From Streptomyces griseus subsp. griseus (GTDB taxonomy: Bacteria > Actinomycetota > Actinomycetes > Streptomycetales > Streptomycetaceae), in the NCBI RefSeq assembly GCF_003610995.1, contig NZ_CP032543.1, forward strand, positions 5,766,001-5,830,000: 64,000 nucleotides of DNA, read 5' to 3'. Within the stretch, counting starts at the first letter, position 1. Every line of letters begins with the position of its first letter. The notes below the pieces were generated by a model that was not told the origin of the DNA, ran no database searches, and saw nothing but the letters and a program-made list of their open reading frames with translations. Below are positions 16,385 through 27,676 of this stretch, in pieces. Both the position numbers and the translations under genes were made by a program.

Positions 16385-17932
16385 GTGTCGGCCAGCACAT
16401 CCCGTACGCTCCCGCCGGAGATCGCCGAGTCCGAGTCTGTGATGGCGCTCATCGAGCGGGGAAAGGCTGATGGGCAGATCGCCGGCGATGACGTGCGTCG
16501 GGCCTTCGAGGCTGACCAGATTCCGCCAACCCAGTGGAAGAATGTTCTGCGCAGCCTCAACCAGATCCTCGAGGAAGAGGGTGTGACGCTGATGGTCAGT
16601 GCCGCGGAGTCGCCGAAGCGCGCCCGCAAGAGCGTCGCAGCGAAGAGCCCGGTCAAGCGCACCGCCACCAAGACTGTCGCGGCGAAGACCACCGTGACGA
16701 GGACCGTCGCGGCCACCGCCGCCCCGGCGGCCGAGAGCGCGGACGCGGTGGCCGACGACGCCGTCGCGGCCGCCCCCGCGAAGAAGGCGGCAGCCAAGAA
16801 GACGGCTGCCAAGAAGACCGCCGTGAAGAAGACGGCGGCCAAGAAGACAGCGGCGAAGAAGTCCGGCAAGCAGGACGACGAGCTTCTCGACGGTGACGAG
16901 GCCGTCGAAGAGGTCAAGGCCGGCAAGGGCGAGGAAGAGGAGGGCGAGGGCGAGAACAAGGGCTTCGTCCTCTCCGACGACGACGAGGACGACGCGCCTG
17001 CCCAGCAGGTCGCCGTCGCCGGCGCCACCGCCGACCCGGTCAAGGACTACCTCAAGCAGATCGGCAAGGTCCCCCTCCTCAACGCCGAGCAGGAGGTGGA
17101 GCTCGCCAAGCGCATCGAGGCAGGTCTCTTCGCCGAGGACAAGCTGGCCAACGCCGACAAGCTCGCGCCGAAGCTCAAGCGCGAGCTGGAGATCATCGCC
17201 GAGGACGGCCGCCGCGCCAAGAACCACCTCCTGGAGGCCAACCTCCGCCTGGTGGTCTCCCTGGCCAAGCGCTACACCGGCCGCGGCATGCTCTTCCTGG
17301 ACCTGATCCAGGAGGGCAACCTCGGTCTCATCCGCGCGGTCGAGAAGTTCGACTACACCAAGGGCTACAAGTTCTCCACGTACGCCACCTGGTGGATCCG
17401 TCAGGCGATCACCCGCGCCATGGCCGACCAGGCCCGCACCATCCGTATCCCGGTGCACATGGTCGAGGTCATCAACAAGCTCGCGCGGGTGCAGCGTCAG
17501 ATGCTCCAGGACCTGGGCCGTGAGCCCACCCCGGAGGAGCTGGCCAAGGAGCTCGACATGACCCCCGAGAAGGTCATCGAGGTCCAGAAGTACGGCCGTG
17601 AGCCGATCTCGCTCCACACCCCGCTCGGTGAGGACGGGGACAGCGAGTTCGGTGACCTGATCGAGGACTCCGAGGCCGTCGTCCCGGCGGACGCGGTCAG
17701 CTTCACGCTCCTCCAGGAGCAGCTGCACTCGGTCCTGGACACGCTCTCCGAGCGTGAGGCCGGCGTGGTCTCGATGCGCTTCGGTCTCACCGACGGCCAG
17801 CCGAAGACGCTGGACGAGATCGGCAAGGTCTACGGCGTGACGCGTGAGCGCATCCGGCAGATCGAGTCGAAGACGATGTCGAAGCTCCGTCACCCGTCGC
17901 GTTCGCAGGTCCTGCGCGACTACCTGGACTAG
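16385..17932 (+). CDS. hrdB: Principal RNA polymerase sigma factor HrdB
   Basis: A 515-aa essential group 1 sigma-70 factor. The N-terminal ~80 residues form a helical region 1.1-like module. A long Lys/Ala-rich stretch (repeats of KKTAA) follows at about 85-165, then an acidic segment. Region 1.2 starts at [16 protein letters not shown] (~217). Region 2 has [33 protein letters not shown] and [12 protein letters not shown]. Region 4 has [20 protein letters not shown] near 475. It starts at the GTG at 16385 ([13 protein letters not shown]), matching the known HrdB N-terminus, with GAGAGG upstream. A strong bidirectional-type terminator follows. Confidence 0.98.
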   Translation: MSASTSRTLPPEIAESESVMALIERGKADGQIAGDDVRRAFEADQIPPTQWKNVLRSLNQILEEEGVTLMVSAAESPKRARKSVAAKSPVKRTATKTVAAKTTVTRTVAATAAPAAESADAVADDAVAAAPAKKAAAKKTAAKKTAVKKTAAKKTAAKKSGKQDDELLDGDEAVEEVKAGKGEEEEGEGENKGFVLSDDDEDDAPAQQVAVAGATADPVKDYLKQIGKVPLLNAEQEVELAKRIEAGLFAEDKLANADKLAPKLKRELEIIAEDGRRAKNHLLEANLRLVVSLAKRYTGRGMLFLDLIQEGNLGLIRAVEKFDYTKGYKFSTYATWWIRQAITRAMADQARTIRIPVHMVEVINKLARVQRQMLQDLGREPTPEELAKELDMTPEKVIEVQKYGREPISLHTPLGEDGDSEFGDLIEDSEAVVPADAVSFTLLQEQLHSVLDTLSEREAGVVSMRFGLTDGQPKTLDEIGKVYGVTRERIRQIESKTMSKLRHPSRSQVLRDYLD

Positions 17933-17953
17933 AACACAGGGCGGAAGATTCAC

Positions 17954-17995
17954 CGCCGGAGGGCCCGGATCCCCAGGGATCCGGGCCCTCCGGCG
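17954..17995 (+). terminator. Terminator after hrdB
   Basis: A perfect hairpin with 19-bp arms (starting CGCCGGAGGGCCC) around CCAG, 21 bases after the hrdB stop. One of the longest stems in the window, fitting a highly transcribed gene. Confidence 0.9.
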
Positions 17996-18069
17996 TGTCC
18001 GCGGGTGCGCGGGGGGACGGGCTGGATCACGCTGGGTGAAACGTTTCCACCTCAGTGTCAGGAGCCTTC

Positions 18070-18897
18070 ATGCCCCGTCCCGTCGTCCGTGCCCTGACCG
18101 GGGTCCTCGCCCTGACGGCAGCCGCCGCGCTGCCGCTCGCCGCGCCGCTCCCGGCCGCCGCCGACAGCATCGTCGTCGGCGGGCAGGCCACCCCCGTGGC
18201 GGACAGCCCCTGGGCGGTGGCCCTGTCCAGTCGTGACCGGTTCGGCGGGGCGCGCGCCGGGCAGTTCTGCGGCGGTGTCGTCGTGGCGCCGACGAAGGTC
18301 CTGACGGTCGCCCACTGTCTGGGTGAAGAGGCGCTCGGCGGACCGGTGAGCCGGGTCAGGGACCTGCGCGTCATCGCCGGGAGGGACCGGTTGAGTGACG
18401 GGACCGGTCAGGAGATCCCGGTCCGGAGCGTCTGGGTCAACCCGGCGTACGACCCCGCCACCAACGCCGGGGACCTCGCGGTGCTGACCCTGGCCCGGGC
18501 CCTGCCGCAGGGCAGCGTCATCCCGATGGCCCGGGCCGGGGACGAGGCGTACCGGGCCGGGACGGCGGCGGCGGTCTACGGGTGGGGGGACACGACCGGC
18601 AGCGGTACGTACGCCTCCGTGCTGCGCTCCGCCCGGGTCCAGGTCCTGCCGGACAGCGACTGCGCCCGGGCCTACCCGGGCGGCCAGGAAGGCGCGTACG
18701 ACGCCTCAGGGATGCTCTGTGCGGGCCACCCGGCCGGTGGGCGGGACGCGTGCCAGGGCGACAGCGGCGGGCCGCTGGTGGCCCGTGGGCGGCTCATCGG
18801 CCTGGTCTCCTGGGGGAGCGGCTGCGGGCGCGCGGGCAGTCCCGGGGTGTACACCCGGGTCTCGGCGGCCCTGAAGTGGGCCGAGGGCCGTATCTGA
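18070..18897 (+). CDS. Secreted trypsin-like serine protease (S1 family)
   Basis: A 275-aa chymotrypsin-fold protease. It begins with a Sec-type signal peptide (MPRPVVRALTGVLALTAAAA, then an Ala/Pro-rich region to about residue 34). The mature enzyme starts near IVVGGQATPVADSPWAV, the zymogen-type Ile-Val-Val-Gly end. The triad is visible as TVAHC (His), NAGDLAVL (Asp) and CQGDSGGPLV (Ser). The Asp six residues before the Ser suggests trypsin-like Arg/Lys specificity. Four cysteines flanking these sites suit disulfides. The ATG at 18070 is preferred because AGGAG lies 8 bases upstream; a GTG at 18055 has none. It probably processes extracellular proteins; the target is unknown. Confidence 0.92.
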   Translation: MPRPVVRALTGVLALTAAAALPLAAPLPAAADSIVVGGQATPVADSPWAVALSSRDRFGGARAGQFCGGVVVAPTKVLTVAHCLGEEALGGPVSRVRDLRVIAGRDRLSDGTGQEIPVRSVWVNPAYDPATNAGDLAVLTLARALPQGSVIPMARAGDEAYRAGTAAAVYGWGDTTGSGTYASVLRSARVQVLPDSDCARAYPGGQEGAYDASGMLCAGHPAGGRDACQGDSGGPLVARGRLIGLVSWGSGCGRAGSPGVYTRVSAALKWAEGRI

Positions 18898-18927
18898 GCG
18901 GGCCCGCAGACCCGCCGACGTACGAGA

Positions 18928-18961
18928 ACGGGCGGCGCCCCCTGGTGGGGGTGCCGCCCGT
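18928..18961. terminator. Bidirectional terminator, protease and DUF7455 genes
   Basis: A hairpin with 15-bp arms (ACGGGCGGCGCCCCC, one G-U wobble) around TGGT between convergent genes. A second tight inverted repeat, GGCCGGTCC-T-GGACCGGCC, follows at 18963-18981. Confidence 0.8.
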
Positions 18962-19006
18962 CGGCCGGTCCTGGACCGGCCCCTGGCTCGTCGTGGATGC
19001 GAGGTG

Positions 19007-19240
19007 TCAGTGTTGTTCCTCGTCGGCAGCAGTCGCCTGTACGGCGGTGAGCCGATCCGTCTCATCCTGTATTTCCGCGGCGATCTTCTTGAGTTCCGGC
19101 TCGAACTTGCGCCCGTGGTGGGCGCAGAAGAGCAGTTCACCGCCGCTGATCAGGACGACGCGCAGATAGGCCTGGGCGCCGCAACGGTCACAGCGGTCTG
19201 CTGCGGTCAGCGGGCTCGCGGGGGTCAGAACAGTAGTCAC
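19007..19240 (-). CDS. DUF7455-type small zinc-ribbon protein
   Basis: A 77-aa protein conserved in actinobacteria. The pattern CDRCGAQAYLRV, then GGELLFCAHHGRKF, gives Cys-x2-Cys and Cys-x2-His pairs that would bind one zinc. After this comes a charged helix (ELKKIAAEIQDETDRL). Function is unknown; similar small ribbons often bind nucleic acid or partner proteins. It lies between hrdB/protease and parE on the opposite strand. The ATG at 19240 has AGAAGAGG upstream. Confidence 0.75.
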   Translation of the reverse strand: MTTVLTPASPLTAADRCDRCGAQAYLRVVLISGGELLFCAHHGRKFEPELKKIAAEIQDETDRLTAVQATAADEEQH

Positions 19241-19687
19241 GTCGCCTCTTCTCTAGCTCGACGAGCTGTCGTACCAGGGTCAACATCCAACCAGGCCGAA
19301 AACGTTCCCGCTCGTGGCTTTTCTTCGAAACTTCTTCTCGGGATGGCTGTCAGTTGCCGGTTGGCGGCGAATGTGCCGTATGCGGAGCGCTACGGTTTCG
19401 CATTGCTTGTCTTGGGGGTGGGTCCCTCCGGCCGGCTTGCCGGTGTGTTCATGAGGACGTGCCCGGAGCCTAAATGGTTCATGCCTCGAAGGGAACGTGA
19501 TGTGCACGTCACTCCGACGAATGATCGAACATCCATGCGAGCCCGGATGGGGCTCGTCTAGCATGAGGATTCCCCGAGGGTGGCGTTACAACCGCTCTAC
19601 CAGGCCTCTGTAGGCTCTCAGCGGCAACCGAAGCCGACCGTGATACCCACCAAGGGCCCAGATGAAATTCAGCGAGGAGCGAACCGC
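19241..19687. other. 447-bp divergent promoter region between the DUF7455 gene and parE
   Basis: No gene is visible. The region is less GC-rich than its flanks and holds several inverted repeats: GTGATGTGCACGTCAC at 19497-19512 (near-perfect 16-bp palindrome) and CGAGCCC/GGGCTCG at 19538-19556, just before a TAGCAT that could be a -10 for parE. The mRNA leader of parE would then be about 120 bases, ending in GAGGAG before the GTG start. Regulators are unknown. Confidence 0.5.
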
Positions 19688-21814
<2,127 letters not shown>

Positions 21815-21835
21815 CACCGCCGTACCGACGCCTGA

Positions 21836-21873
21836 GGCCCCCGCCCTCCCGGACTGCCGGAAGGGCGGGGGCC
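21836..21873 (+). terminator. Terminator after parE
   Basis: A hairpin with 12-bp arms (GGCCCCCGCCCT and complement) and a 14-base loop that itself contains short pairing, 22 bases after the parE stop. Confidence 0.75.
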
Positions 21874-21998
21874 GCTCGCGTTCGGGACTCCTGTCACCTG
21901 AAGAGGTGAATTCGGGCGAAGGACGCGTCCGGGACCTTCCCTTACCGCTCATGGTGGGCCACGCGGCCGAAAAGGTCCGTGGACAAGGGAGTTGCCCG

Positions 21999-22499
21999 GT
22001 GGAGAAGGAAGCAGGGCCGACGGCCGCGGGAGTGCGGCTCGACGACCCGTGGTACGAGGCGTCGGCCGCGGGCTGGGACGGGGCGGACGGCACGGGAGGC
22101 GAGGCGGCGGACGGCGCGCCCGGCCCCGGTGAGCCGCCGCCCGCGCCCAGCGCGGCCGAGATCTATCTGGAGGTGCACCGCAGCGAGGCCTTCCGCGAGG
22201 TCCGCCGCCGCTACCGCCGCTTCGTCGCACCCGCCGCCCTCGCCTTCCTCCTCTGGTATCTCGCGTACGTCGTCGCGGCCACCACCGCGCCCGCGCTGAT
22301 GGCCCGCCCGGTCGCCGGCGCGGTCAACGTGGCGATGGTGGCGGGGCTCGGCCAGTTCCTCACCACCTTCCTCCTGACCTGGGCGTACGCACGCCACGCG
22401 CGGTTGCGCAGGGACCGGGCGGCCCTCGAACTGCGGTGGAACACCCAGGAGATGACACGGGGAGCCGCACAGCCGGTGACGGGAGGGCGGGGACGTTGA
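21999..22499 (+). CDS. DUF485 domain-containing membrane protein
   Basis: A 166-aa inner-membrane protein. The N-terminal ~70 residues are acidic and Gly/Ala/Pro-rich. The DUF485 core then begins with YLEVHRSEAFREVRRRYRRFV and continues into two membrane helices (AALAFLLWYLAYVVAATTA and MVAGLGQFLTTFLLTWAYA). DUF485 proteins are small partners of acetate-type sodium:solute symporters. Here the symporter TTG start overlaps this stop (TTGA at 22496-22499), so the two are translationally coupled. The GTG at 21999 has AAGGGAG upstream. Confidence 0.85.
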   Translation: MEKEAGPTAAGVRLDDPWYEASAAGWDGADGTGGEAADGAPGPGEPPPAPSAAEIYLEVHRSEAFREVRRRYRRFVAPAALAFLLWYLAYVVAATTAPALMARPVAGAVNVAMVAGLGQFLTTFLLTWAYARHARLRRDRAALELRWNTQEMTRGAAQPVTGGRGR

Positions 22500-24088
22500 G
22501 AGGCGACCACCAGACACTCGCCCTGCTGCTGTTCTGCGCGTTCATCGCGGTGACCCTCTTCATCACCACCTGGGTCAGCCGCGACCGGCAGGGCTCCGCC
22601 GAGGAGTTCTACGCCGGAGGGCGCCTGTTCTCGCCCATGGAGAACGGATTCGCCATCGCCGGCGACTACATGTCGGCGGCCTCCTTCCTCGGTATCTCCG
22701 GGCTGATCGCCCTCTTCGGCTACGACGGCATGCTCTACTCGGTCGGCTTCCTGGTCGCCTGGCTGGTCGTCCTGCTGCTGGTGGCCGAACTCGTGCGCAA
22801 CTGCGGCCGGTTCACCCTCGCCGACGTGGTCGCCGCCCGGATGGCCGAGCGCCCGGTCCGTACCGCCCTCGGCACCTCCTCGGTCACCGTCTCCGTGCTC
22901 TACCTCGTCGCCCAGATGGTCGGCGCGGGCTCCCTGGTGGCCCTCCTGCTCGGCGGGACGAGCGACGCGGCCCGGTCCTGGACCGTGGTCGGCGTCGGCG
23001 CCCTGATGGTCGTCTACGTCTCGTTCGGCGGGATGCGCGCCACCACCTGGATCCAGATCGTCAAGGCCGTGCTGCTGATGGGCGGGGCGGTCGCCCTCAC
23101 CGTGCTCGTCCTCGTCCACTTCCGGGGGGACATCAACAGCCTGCTCAACACCGCCGCCGAACGCAGCGGCCACGGAAAGGACTTCCTCGCCCCCGGCCTG
23201 CGCTACGGCGGCGACTGGACCGCGCGCTTCGACTTCATCAGCCTGGGCGTCGCCCTCGTCCTCGGTACGGCGGGGCTGCCGCACATCCTGTCGCGCTTCT
23301 ACACCGTGCCCACCGCCCGCGCGGCCCGCCGGTCCGTCGTCTGGTCCATCGGCCTCATCGGCAGCTTCTACCTGATGACGATCGTGCTCGGCTTCGGCGC
23401 GGCCGCCCTGGTCGGCTCCGCCGAGGTCCGCTCCTCGAACGCCGCCGGCAACACCGCAGTACCGCTGCTGGCCCTCGACCTCGGCGGCGGCGAGGGCTCC
23501 ACCGGCGGAACGGTTCTCTTCGCCGTCGTCGCCGCGATCGCCTTCGCCACGATCCTGGCCGTCGTCGCGGGCATCACGCTCGCCTCCTCGGCCTCCGTCG
23601 CCCACGACCTGTACGCGTCGCTCCGCCGCCCGGGCCGCAGGCAGTACGGCGAGGTGGCCGTCGCCCGCGTCGCCGCAGCCGGGGTCGGGGCGGTCGCCAT
23701 CGCGCTCGGCCTGCTCGCCCAGAACCTCAACGTGGCGTTCCTCGTCGGCCTCGCCTTCGCGGTGGCGGCTTCGGCGAACCTCCCGGCCCTGCTCTACTCG
23801 CTGTTCTGGCGGAACTTCACCACCCGGGGCGCGGTCTGGGCCGTGTACGGCGGCCTCGTCCCGGCCGTCGTCCTGGTCCTGGTCTCACCCGTCGTCTCGG
23901 GCAGCCCCGCATCGCTGTTCCCGGGCGTCGACTTCCAGCTCTTCCCGCTGGAGAACCCGGGGCTGGTCTCGATCCCGCTCGGCTTCCTGGCGGGGTGGCT
24001 CGGTACGGTCACCTCGCGCGAGAAGCCGGACGAGGCCAGGCACGCCGAGAGCGAGGTCCGGGCGCTGACGGGGGCGGGGGCGGCGTAG
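22496..24088 (+). CDS. Cation/acetate-type sodium:solute symporter (SSS family)
   Basis: A 530-aa transporter with about 13 membrane helices, related to ActP/MctC acetate-pyruvate-propionate symporters. Landmarks are FITTWVSRDRQGSAEEFYAGG near the N-terminus, ENGFAIAGDYMSAASFLGISG in TM2, the gate region PHILSRFYTVPTARAARRSV, and ANLPALLYSLFWRNFTTRGA. The start is a TTG at 22496 embedded in the stop of the DUF485 gene, with GGGAGG upstream. It should import short monocarboxylates with Na+ or H+. The convergent CitB-type response regulator ends 11 bases downstream, suggesting that this two-component system senses or controls the carboxylate taken up. Confidence 0.88.
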   Translation: MRGDHQTLALLLFCAFIAVTLFITTWVSRDRQGSAEEFYAGGRLFSPMENGFAIAGDYMSAASFLGISGLIALFGYDGMLYSVGFLVAWLVVLLLVAELVRNCGRFTLADVVAARMAERPVRTALGTSSVTVSVLYLVAQMVGAGSLVALLLGGTSDAARSWTVVGVGALMVVYVSFGGMRATTWIQIVKAVLLMGGAVALTVLVLVHFRGDINSLLNTAAERSGHGKDFLAPGLRYGGDWTARFDFISLGVALVLGTAGLPHILSRFYTVPTARAARRSVVWSIGLIGSFYLMTIVLGFGAAALVGSAEVRSSNAAGNTAVPLLALDLGGGEGSTGGTVLFAVVAAIAFATILAVVAGITLASSASVAHDLYASLRRPGRRQYGEVAVARVAAAGVGAVAIALGLLAQNLNVAFLVGLAFAVAASANLPALLYSLFWRNFTTRGAVWAVYGGLVPAVVLVLVSPVVSGSPASLFPGVDFQLFPLENPGLVSIPLGFLAGWLGTVTSREKPDEARHAESEVRALTGAGAA

Positions 24089-24099
24089 AACCCGCGCGC

Positions 24100-24774
24100 T
24101 CACGCCGAGGTCCAGGCGTACCGGTGTTCCGGCCGGCCCGTCTCCCCGTACCGCAGCGTCAGCCGGACCTTCCCCGTCCGCTCCAGCAGCTTCAGATAGC
24201 GCTGCGCCGTCTGCCGGCTCATCCCCGCGCGCTCCGCGATCTCCTGTGCGGAGAGCGGGCCGTCCGCGTCGCGCAGCGCCCGCCGGACCAGCTCGGCGGT
24301 GGTGGGGGAGTGGCCCTTGGGCAGCTCCGGCTCGCCCGCCGCCCACAGGGCGCCGAACAGCCGGTCCACCTCCGCCTGTTCGGCCTGGCCGCCGCCGTCG
24401 AGGGTGTGGCGCAGCGCCGCGTACGCCTCCAGCTTCGAGCGCAGACCGGCGTACGTGAACGGCTTGACCAGGTACTGGAGCGCGCCGTGCCGCATCGCGT
24501 CCTGCACGGTCGCCACGTCACGGGCGGCGGTCACCATGATCACGTCGACCTGGCGGCCCAGCCGGCGCAGCTCCCGTACGACGGCGAGGCCGTTGCGGTC
24601 CGGGAGGTAGTGGTCCAGCAGGATCAGGTCCACCGGTACCTCCTCGACCACGGCCAGGGCCCGCGCCGCCGAGTGGGCCTGCGCGGCCACCCGGAATCCG
24701 GCGACCTTGGCGACGTACGCGCCGTTGATCGCCGCCACCCGGACGTCGTCGTCCACGATCAGGACCTGGATCAC
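24100..24774 (-). CDS. Response regulator, CitB/DcuR family
   Basis: A 224-aa response regulator. The receiver domain (1-120) has the acidic pocket VDDD (8-10) and phospho-acceptor Asp54 in LILLDHYLPD, with VMVTAARD and LVKPFTY (conserved Lys). The C-terminal ~80 residues hold a helix-turn-helix with PLSAQEIAERAGMSRQTAQRYLKLLERTG, typical of the CitB/DcuR/DpiA type that controls carboxylate metabolism. The GTG start at 24774 overlaps the sensor kinase stop by four bases (GTGA), so they are translationally coupled. It runs convergent to the acetate-type symporter gene. Confidence 0.88.
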   Translation of the reverse strand: MIQVLIVDDDVRVAAINGAYVAKVAGFRVAAQAHSAARALAVVEEVPVDLILLDHYLPDRNGLAVVRELRRLGRQVDVIMVTAARDVATVQDAMRHGALQYLVKPFTYAGLRSKLEAYAALRHTLDGGGQAEQAEVDRLFGALWAAGEPELPKGHSPTTAELVRRALRDADGPLSAQEIAERAGMSRQTAQRYLKLLERTGKVRLTLRYGETGRPEHRYAWTSA

Positions 24775-26426
24775 CGTTCACCTCCCGTCAGGGCCTCGTC
24801 AGCCGGTTCCGGCGCGGCCAGCGCCTCCGGCAGGACGGCCGTGAACACCGCGCCCCCGCCGTCCGCCGCCGTGACCGACACGCTGCCGCCCTGGCGCTCC
24901 GCGAGCCGGCGGACCAGGGGGAGGCCGAGGCCCCGCTTGCCGTGTGCCGGGAGGTCCTTGGTGGACCAGCCCTCGGTGAAGATCGACGCGTGCCGCTCCG
25001 GGGCGATCCCGGGGCCGCTGTCCCGTACCCGCAGCTCCACCGTACGGCCCTCGGCCCGCAGCCCGACCTCGATCCGGGCGTCCGCCGACCCGGCCGCCGC
25101 GTCCATGGCGTTGTCGACGAGGTTGCCGACCACCGTGACCAGGCCGCGCGGGTCCACCACCCGGTCCGGCAGGAGCGTGCCGGGCGCCAGCCGCAGCGAG
25201 ACACCGCGCTCGGCGGCCACCGTCGCCTTGCCGACCAGCAGCGCGGCCAGCAGCGGGTCCCGCACCTTCTCCGTGACCTGCTCCGCCGTCGCCCGGTGGA
25301 CGCCCGCCACCTCCGTCACGAACTCCATGGCGTCCTCGTGCATCTCCAGCTCCAGCAGCCCCAGCAGGGTGTGCAGCCGGTTGGCGTGCTCGTGGTCCTG
25401 GGCGCGCAGCGCGTCGATCAGCCCGGTGGTGGAGTCGAGTTCACGGCCGAGGTGTTCGAGCTCGGTCCGGTCGCGCAGGGTGACCACGGCCCCGCCGTCG
25501 TCCGTCTCCATCCGGTTGGCCAGCAGCACCCGGTTGCCCTGGACGGCCAGCAGGTCGTCGCCCATCACCCGCCCCGCCAGCACGTCCACCGTCCGGCCGG
25601 GGTCCAGCACCTCCTCCAGCGGCCGTCCCGCCGCCCCGGGGCCGAGCCCCAGCAGCCGCTGCGCCTCGTCGTTCAGCAGCCGGATCCGGCCCGTCCCGTC
25701 GAGGGCGACGACCCCTTCGCGGATGGAGTGCAGCATCGCCTCGCGCTCGGTCAGCAGCGCGGAGATGTCGGAGAAGGCCAGGTCATGGGTCTGGCGTTGG
25801 AGCCGGCGGGAGATCAGATACGCGGCGAGCGCGCCGACGGCCAGGGCCGTTCCGGCGTACGCGAGAAGCCCCGGGATCGCGCCGAGGAGGCGGGCCCGGA
25901 CGCTGTCGTACTCGATCCCGACCGAGACCGCGCCGACCACCTCGTCCCCGGGGCCGTGCAACGGCACCTTGCCCCGGGCCGAGCGGCCCAGCGTCCCGCT
26001 GTCGATCTCCATGACCTCCCGGCCCCGGAGCGCGTCCCCGGGGTCGGTGGAGACCACCTCGCCGATCCGGTCGGCCTCCGGGTGCGACCAGCGCACGCCC
26101 CGGCGGTCCATCACGACGACGTACTCCGCGCCGGTGGCCCGCCTGATCTCCTCGGCGGCGGTCTGTACGGGGCCGAGCGCGGACGGCTCCGTGGTGCGCA
26201 GATCCTCGGCGATGCCGGGCCGGGCGGCCGTGCTCTGGGCGATGGCCAGGGCGCGGCGCATCGCCTCGTCGTCCAACTGGGCGCTGAGGGGGGCCAGGAA
26301 CAGGCCGGTGACCAGCACGGTGACGCCCGTGATGATGGCCAGCTGCACCAGCAGGACCTGCGAGAAGACCCGCTGCGGCCAGCCGAACCGGCGCGGTCCC
26401 CGGCCGGAGGTCGGTGGGGCGTTCAT
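24771..26426 (-). CDS. Sensor histidine kinase, CitA/DcuS family
   Basis: A 551-aa membrane sensor kinase. TM1 is near residues 20-45, followed by a ~130-residue periplasmic Cache-like sensor (DDEAMRRALAIAQSTAARPG, VVVMDRRGVRWSHP). TM2 is near 175-200, then a PAS domain (EGVVALDGTGRIRLLNDEA). The dimerisation segment has DHEHANRLHTLLGLLELE, where the His is phosphorylated. The HATPase domain shows GNLVDNAMDAA, DSGPGIAPE and KRGLGLPLV. This layout is that of citrate/C4-dicarboxylate sensors. The start is taken at the ATG at 26426 (MNAPPTSGRG); no ribosome site is obvious. It shares an operon with the downstream regulator. Confidence 0.86.
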   Translation of the reverse strand: MNAPPTSGRGPRRFGWPQRVFSQVLLVQLAIITGVTVLVTGLFLAPLSAQLDDEAMRRALAIAQSTAARPGIAEDLRTTEPSALGPVQTAAEEIRRATGAEYVVVMDRRGVRWSHPEADRIGEVVSTDPGDALRGREVMEIDSGTLGRSARGKVPLHGPGDEVVGAVSVGIEYDSVRARLLGAIPGLLAYAGTALAVGALAAYLISRRLQRQTHDLAFSDISALLTEREAMLHSIREGVVALDGTGRIRLLNDEAQRLLGLGPGAAGRPLEEVLDPGRTVDVLAGRVMGDDLLAVQGNRVLLANRMETDDGGAVVTLRDRTELEHLGRELDSTTGLIDALRAQDHEHANRLHTLLGLLELEMHEDAMEFVTEVAGVHRATAEQVTEKVRDPLLAALLVGKATVAAERGVSLRLAPGTLLPDRVVDPRGLVTVVGNLVDNAMDAAAGSADARIEVGLRAEGRTVELRVRDSGPGIAPERHASIFTEGWSTKDLPAHGKRGLGLPLVRRLAERQGGSVSVTAADGGGAVFTAVLPEALAAPEPADEALTGGER

Positions 26427-26582
26427 CGTAGAGACGGTAAAGGGCCCGGGGGCCCGGCGGAAATCCCGGGGTCCGGCGGAGATCGCCCCGAAACCCGGGC
26501 GGTCCACCCCTTGCCTGGCGGCGCGGGTTCTGTGAGCGTTCTCGTACGGGCGTTCTGGGGGCGTTGCGGGGAGTTCGTCAGG

Positions 26583-26621
26583 AGCGCAATCCACTTGCAC
26601 TTCTTGCGCTAATCTTGCGCT
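26583..26621 (+). promoter_or_regulatory. Repeated operator-like sites and leaderless promoter of the LacI gene
   Basis: Three direct copies of CTTGCRCT occur at 26594-26601, 26603-26610 and 26614-26621, with an inverted AGCGCAA at 26583-26589. TAATCT (26610-26615) would be the -10 of a leaderless transcript starting at the ATG at 26623. The repeats cover the promoter, consistent with autoregulation by the LacI protein. Confidence 0.55.
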
Positions 26622-26622
26622 C

Positions 26623-27642
26623 ATGACGCGACGACTTGCTCAAGTGGCCCAGAAGGTGGGAGTCAGCGAGGCGACGGTCAGCCGGGTGCTGAACGGCAAG
26701 CCGGGCGTCTCCGACGCCACCAGGCAGGCCGTCCTCTCCGCGCTGGACGTCCTCGGCTACGAGCGGCCCACCCAGTTGCGGGGGGAGCGGGCCCGGCTGG
26801 TCGGGCTCGTCCTGCCCGAGCTGCAGAACCCGATCTTCCCGGCCTTCGCCGAAGTGGTCGGTGGCGCGCTCGCCCAGCAGGGGCTCACGCCGGTGCTCTG
26901 CACGCAGACCAAGGGCGGCGTCTCGGAGGCCGACTACGTCGAACTCCTTCTCCAGCAGCAGGTCTCCGGCGTGGTCTTCGCGGGCGGCCTCTACCACCAG
27001 GAGGACGCCCCGCACGACCACTACAAGGTGCTCGCCGACCGCAAGATCCCCGTCGTCCTGATCAACGCGGCCATCGACCGGCTCGGCTTCCCCGGTGTCT
27101 CCTGCGACGACTCGGTCGCCGTCGAACAGGCCTGGCGCCACCTCGTCTCGCTCGGCCACGAGCGCATCGGCCTCGTCCTCGGCCCCTCCGACCATGTGCC
27201 CTCGCAGCGCAAGCTCGCCGCTGCCCGGGTGCTCGCGGAGGAGACCGGCACATCCGTCCCCGACGAGTGGGTGGCGCGGGCGATGTTCTCGCTGGAGGGC
27301 GGGCAGGCCGCCGCCATGCGCCTGCTGGAGCGGGGCGTCACCGGCATCATCTGCGCCAGCGACCCACTGGCCCTGGGCGCGGTCCGGGCCGCCCGCCGCC
27401 GGGGGCTCTCGGTGCCCGGCGACGTCTCGGTCGTGGGGTACGACGACTCGGCGTTCATGAACTGCACCGAGCCCCCGCTGACCACCGTCCGCCAGCCCAT
27501 CGAGGCCATGGGGCGCGCGGCCGTGGAGCTGCTCTCGGTGCAGATCGGCGGGCGGACCGTGCCCTCGGACGAGCTGCTCTTCGAGCCCGAACTGGTGGTG
27601 CGCGGCTCCACCGCCCAGCCGCCGCGCGAGAATTCCCTCTGA
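26623..27642 (+). CDS. LacI family transcriptional regulator
   Basis: A 339-aa LacI/GalR regulator. The N-terminal helix-turn-helix is RRLAQVAQKVGVSEATVSRV, followed by the hinge LNGKPGVSDATRQAVLSALD. The rest is a periplasmic-binding-protein-like ligand domain: RARLVGLVLPELQNPIF at the start, then GVTGIICASDPLALGAVRAARRRGLSVPG and SVVGYDDSAFMNCTEPPLTTV. The ligand is probably a sugar or metabolite; the neighbours are a carboxylate sensor kinase and citrate synthases rather than sugar genes. The promoter has three CTTGCRCT repeats and the gene seems leaderless. The gene ends 34 bases before the convergent citrate synthase-like gene. Confidence 0.9.
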   Translation: MTRRLAQVAQKVGVSEATVSRVLNGKPGVSDATRQAVLSALDVLGYERPTQLRGERARLVGLVLPELQNPIFPAFAEVVGGALAQQGLTPVLCTQTKGGVSEADYVELLLQQQVSGVVFAGGLYHQEDAPHDHYKVLADRKIPVVLINAAIDRLGFPGVSCDDSVAVEQAWRHLVSLGHERIGLVLGPSDHVPSQRKLAAARVLAEETGTSVPDEWVARAMFSLEGGQAAAMRLLERGVTGIICASDPLALGAVRAARRRGLSVPGDVSVVGYDDSAFMNCTEPPLTTVRQPIEAMGRAAVELLSVQIGGRTVPSDELLFEPELVVRGSTAQPPRENSL

Positions 27643-27676
27643 TCCGTAGCTAATTTGCAATGGTCCAGACCTGGGC

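Noticed and set aside
15875..17953. A 692-codon ORF antisense to hrdB
   Set aside because: Leu/Gly/Asp-rich mirror of hrdB codon bias, with no family features. The sense strand is certain.
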